Shown: positions 61,898 through 64,000 of the stretch, one piece after another
Numbering within the stretch: the first letter of the stretch is position 1
Layout: each line of letters begins with the position of its first letter
Assembly: GCA_949317995.1 (NCBI GenBank)
Contig: OX439043.1
Coordinates: forward strand, 6,192,501 to 6,256,500
Direction of reading: 5' to 3'
DNA from: Acholoe squamosa
Taxonomy: Eukaryota > Annelida > Polychaeta > Phyllodocida > Polynoidae
DNA length: 64,000 nucleotides
Translations under genes and position numbers: made by a program
Notes under the pieces: model-generated
Databases searched by the model: none
What the model saw: the letters and a program-made list of their open reading frames with translations, nothing else
Told to the model about the DNA's origin: nothing

Positions 61898-62030
61898 ACT
61901 ACACCCGGAGGGTCGGCATGATGCTCCAATGAAGTACAGGTGAACAGTCTTGCCAGCACTTCATAAGTGCATCATGGGAACCTATGGGCATGATGCACTC
62001 CTACGTCAAATGCCCTTTAAGGGTTAATCA
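61898..62030. mobile_element. cloverleaf MITE, right half
   Basis: CCCGGAGGGTCGGCATGATG, AATGAAGTACAGGTGAACAG, CCAGCACTTCATAAGTGCAT, TGCCCTTTAAGGG followed by TTAA. Confidence 0.85.
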
Positions 62031-62054
62031 AAGCTTTATGCCGTCCTTAAAGGG

Positions 62055-62437
62055 TGTACAACCACTATCTGTGTAAACGACCACTATCTGCTGCACTGCA
62101 GTTAGAGGCTGACCATCCAATCGTTAGCTGTGTAAGAAAAAAAAACCTATCTGCATCAACCATCCAACCGCTATCTGTAGAAACAAACGCTATCTGCAGA
62201 AACGTCCTTATTACCAAGATAAGGCACATCCAATTACTATCTGTGTAAAAGCAGCTATCTGCATAACAGTTAGAAAGATGCCACAATTATGGGAAAATGT
62301 ATGTCCATATATGAACATTAACATCTTGACCAACTACGTTATGCTGTGGTTTCATAATGGATACCTATAATTTGGATGGTCAGCCTCTATGTGTAGTACT
62401 ACAGATAGCGGTCATTTACACAGAAAGCGGTTGTATA
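62055..62437. mobile_element. TGTACAACC long-arm MITE (383 bp) with target duplication
   Basis: Ends TGTACAACCACTATCTGTGT and (inverse) TATACAACCGCTTTCTGTGT. The arms continue for roughly 90 bases (…GAGGCTGACCATCCAA and TTGGATGGTCAGCCTC). AAGGG flanks both sides (62050-62054 and 62438-62442). Superfamily unknown. Confidence 0.88.
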
Positions 62438-62442
62438 AAGGG

Positions 62443-62628
62443 CTGGACCTTATTGGTACACTGGAACTGACATCCGAAGGAAAGTATATATTCCTGCCTC
62501 TTTGTTCATACCTGATTTATTGATTATATCCAATGTCTGTTAGTCCAATGAGTCATCATCAACCCTTTCGGTGCCACATATTATAATACTGTATCAATGG
62601 ATTTTTGTCTTACTACGTTTTAGCTATA
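62443..62628. other. no gene recognised
   Basis: No assignment. Confidence 0.4.
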
Positions 62629-62629
62629 C

Positions 62630-62880
62630 AAGAAGGCCTTTCTCAATATGGTACGACTAGAACCCTCAAAATTACATATTGGGATCGCTCACCCTGATAC
62701 TATTACACTTCTACATCTAGTGGTCACTAATGATTGCACTGGTACAACTACCCTACCAAACGGTATGTAATTTCTGCATTATTAATGTGTTGTAGGGCTA
62801 TGATCGTCCACCCTCATGTTGATGGATTCAATTCGTAGTGGATATGTGTAGTCGTAGTACGTTAAGAAATCGTCCCCAGT
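62630..62880. mobile_element. GGAAGGCATTTCTCAAGATGGT MITE copy
   Basis: The left end GAAGGCCTTTCTCAATATGG, TACGACTAG and the right end GTAGTACGTTAAGAAATCG. Interior CAACTACCCTACCAAACGGT, ATGTAATTTCTGCATTATT. It shows the un-amplified form of the 57-bp unit. Confidence 0.75.
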
Positions 62881-63065
62881 CCGTAAAGTACTAAAGGTTC
62901 AATAATATACTGTAACTGACACCCGGAAATCAGTTTGACGTACCAGGCCCTGTCTGTAGGGTCAGCAGAAGGTGATCTGTGAAACTAATTGTTAATTATT
63001 CCCAATAACTGGTCGGTACTTGACAGCTTATGGCAGACACCCAAGTTACACATAAATACTGTTAG

Positions 63066-63320
63066 CCCTTAAAAGGCAACTGATGCATCAATGCATCATG
63101 CCCATTGGTCGTACTGATGCACTAATGACATGCTGGAGAGACTGCTCACCAGCACTTGATTGGAGTATCATGCAGACCCTCTGGGAGTATATGTATCAAC
63201 CCCGTAGTGCCCACATGATGCTCCAATGAAGTGCTGGCAAGCAATCTTGACAGCACTTCATTGGCGCATCATGATGACCAATAGGCATGATGCACTCCTG
63301 CATCAGCAGCCTTTAAAGGG
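63066..63320. mobile_element. cloverleaf MITE copy
   Basis: CCCTTAAAAGGCAACTGATG at the left, CAGCAGCCTTTAAAGGG at the right. Right hairpin AATGAAGTGCTGGCAAGCAA/GACAGCACTTCATT. Flanking TTAA sites are mutated (TTAG, TAAA). Confidence 0.9.
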
Positions 63321-63530
63321 TAAATTAGCACAGGTCTATGGTATGTCAGTATATGCCTGTAAATGACAGGCCAGGTTAGTGTATTACTTTTTTATTAACA
63401 ATCTAACTTCTTGAGGATTAAATTCAGCCCACGCGATTCCTCAGATATGTAAAATACAAGGAGAAATGTCTGCTGAAGCAAATTTTCTAATGAATTAAGT
63501 ACAATTACAATGGAGAATAGAAGGGAAGTT

Positions 63531-63805
63531 CAGGAGGACATTTCTAAAGATGGTATGGCTACACACACCCACCATGATAAGAAACCCTAAACAATAGAGC
63601 CTGCGGTCCTAGATAAGGTACTATAACAGCTTTGTATAGTCACCACTGAATGTACTAATTCCCTACATAGTGTTTGGTAGAGCAGTCGCATCAATGGCAA
63701 CATTACTGACCACTATGGATTTAAGGCTGTAATGGCATTAGAGTGAGGGATCTCACCACATGAAGAGGTTTAGTCATATCATCTTGAGAAATGCCTTTCA
63801 GAATT
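63531..63805. mobile_element. GGAAGGCATTTCTCAAGATGGT MITE copy (about 275 bp)
   Basis: The left end AGGAGGACATTTCTAAAGAT and the right end ATCATCTTGAGAAATGCCTT are inverse. Interior TACATAGTGTTTGGTAGAGC. Confidence 0.75.
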
Positions 63806-63861
63806 TCTTGTCTGAGGTAGTGAGGAATCCAAGGTAGTAAAGGCTTGAGGATGTGTCATTG

Positions 63862-64000
63862 CTAATACATTAATGCATCGTAACCATTGGTCCTCATGAG
63901 TAACTCACCAGGACTGCATTCATGCATCATGCCTACCATACCAGGTTGATACACTCCCTGAGGGTTAGTATGATGCTCCAGTGAAATGCTTGCAAACAGA
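63862..64000. mobile_element. cloverleaf MITE copy, cut by window edge
   Basis: ATTAATGCATCGTAACCATT, GAGTAACTCACCAGGACTGC, CATGCATCATGCCTACC, GGTTAGTATGATGCTCCAGT. Confidence 0.75.

Overview
The window is animal genomic DNA, most likely from a marine invertebrate (low confidence on the taxon). There are no operons and no tightly packed genes. Non-coding sequence is full of short inverted-repeat transposons (MITEs), and the only long open frames belong to a retrotransposon. I could not recognise any host protein-coding exon, tRNA or rRNA gene.

The dominant feature (7307-20022) is a 12.7 kb Ty3/gypsy-type LTR retrotransposon on the + strand. Its two 357-bp LTRs look identical by eye, so the insertion is young. 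From 5' to 3' it holds: the LTR and a primer binding site; a very large Gag (about 860 aa: coiled coil, capsid-like region, CCHC knuckle); protease plus reverse transcriptase; RNase H plus integrase; a GC-rich 650-bp spacer; a 3.5-kb extra open frame after pol; a 0.9-kb AT-rich 3' region; a purine-rich tract; and the second LTR. This copy carries a frame change inside pol (about 12273). The extra frame has an in-frame TAA (15752-15754). The extra product has two C2H2-like fingers and coiled coils but no signal peptide or membrane segment, so it is not a conventional Env. It is the most unusual coding feature here.

The rest is a dense, nested graveyard of non-autonomous DNA transposons. (1) A TTAA-flanked family of about 260 bp is present in roughly 25 whole or partial copies. 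Its arms and internal palindromes would fold into a cloverleaf of hairpins; the TTAA sites suggest piggyBac mobilisation. (2) A GTTGCTCC-terminal MITE of about 355 bp is present, one copy with a 5-bp target duplication. (3) Several families end in CACTG: CACTGTAAAA, a 304-bp full palindrome starting CACTGAAAAC (3 good copies), CACTGCAAAAATGG of about 900 bp (2 copies), and CACTGAGAAAA. (4) A GGAAGGCATTTCTCAAGATGGT MITE is present; in one copy (2464-5326) an internal segment has expanded into about 27 tandem 57-bp units, which themselves carry two copies of a TAA-flanked MITE (AGTGGAGGCTCCAC). Other tandem repeats lie at 22.3, 26.7, 36.6, 44.2 and 59.8 kb.

A few stretches look less repetitive and hold good matches to metazoan transcription-factor sites: ETS/CRE near 35.0 and 40.8 kb, an RFX X-box near 58.0 kb, and a CTCF-like site near 38.0 kb. 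They are the best places to look for host regulatory DNA. All family assignments are from reading the sequence; no search was run.
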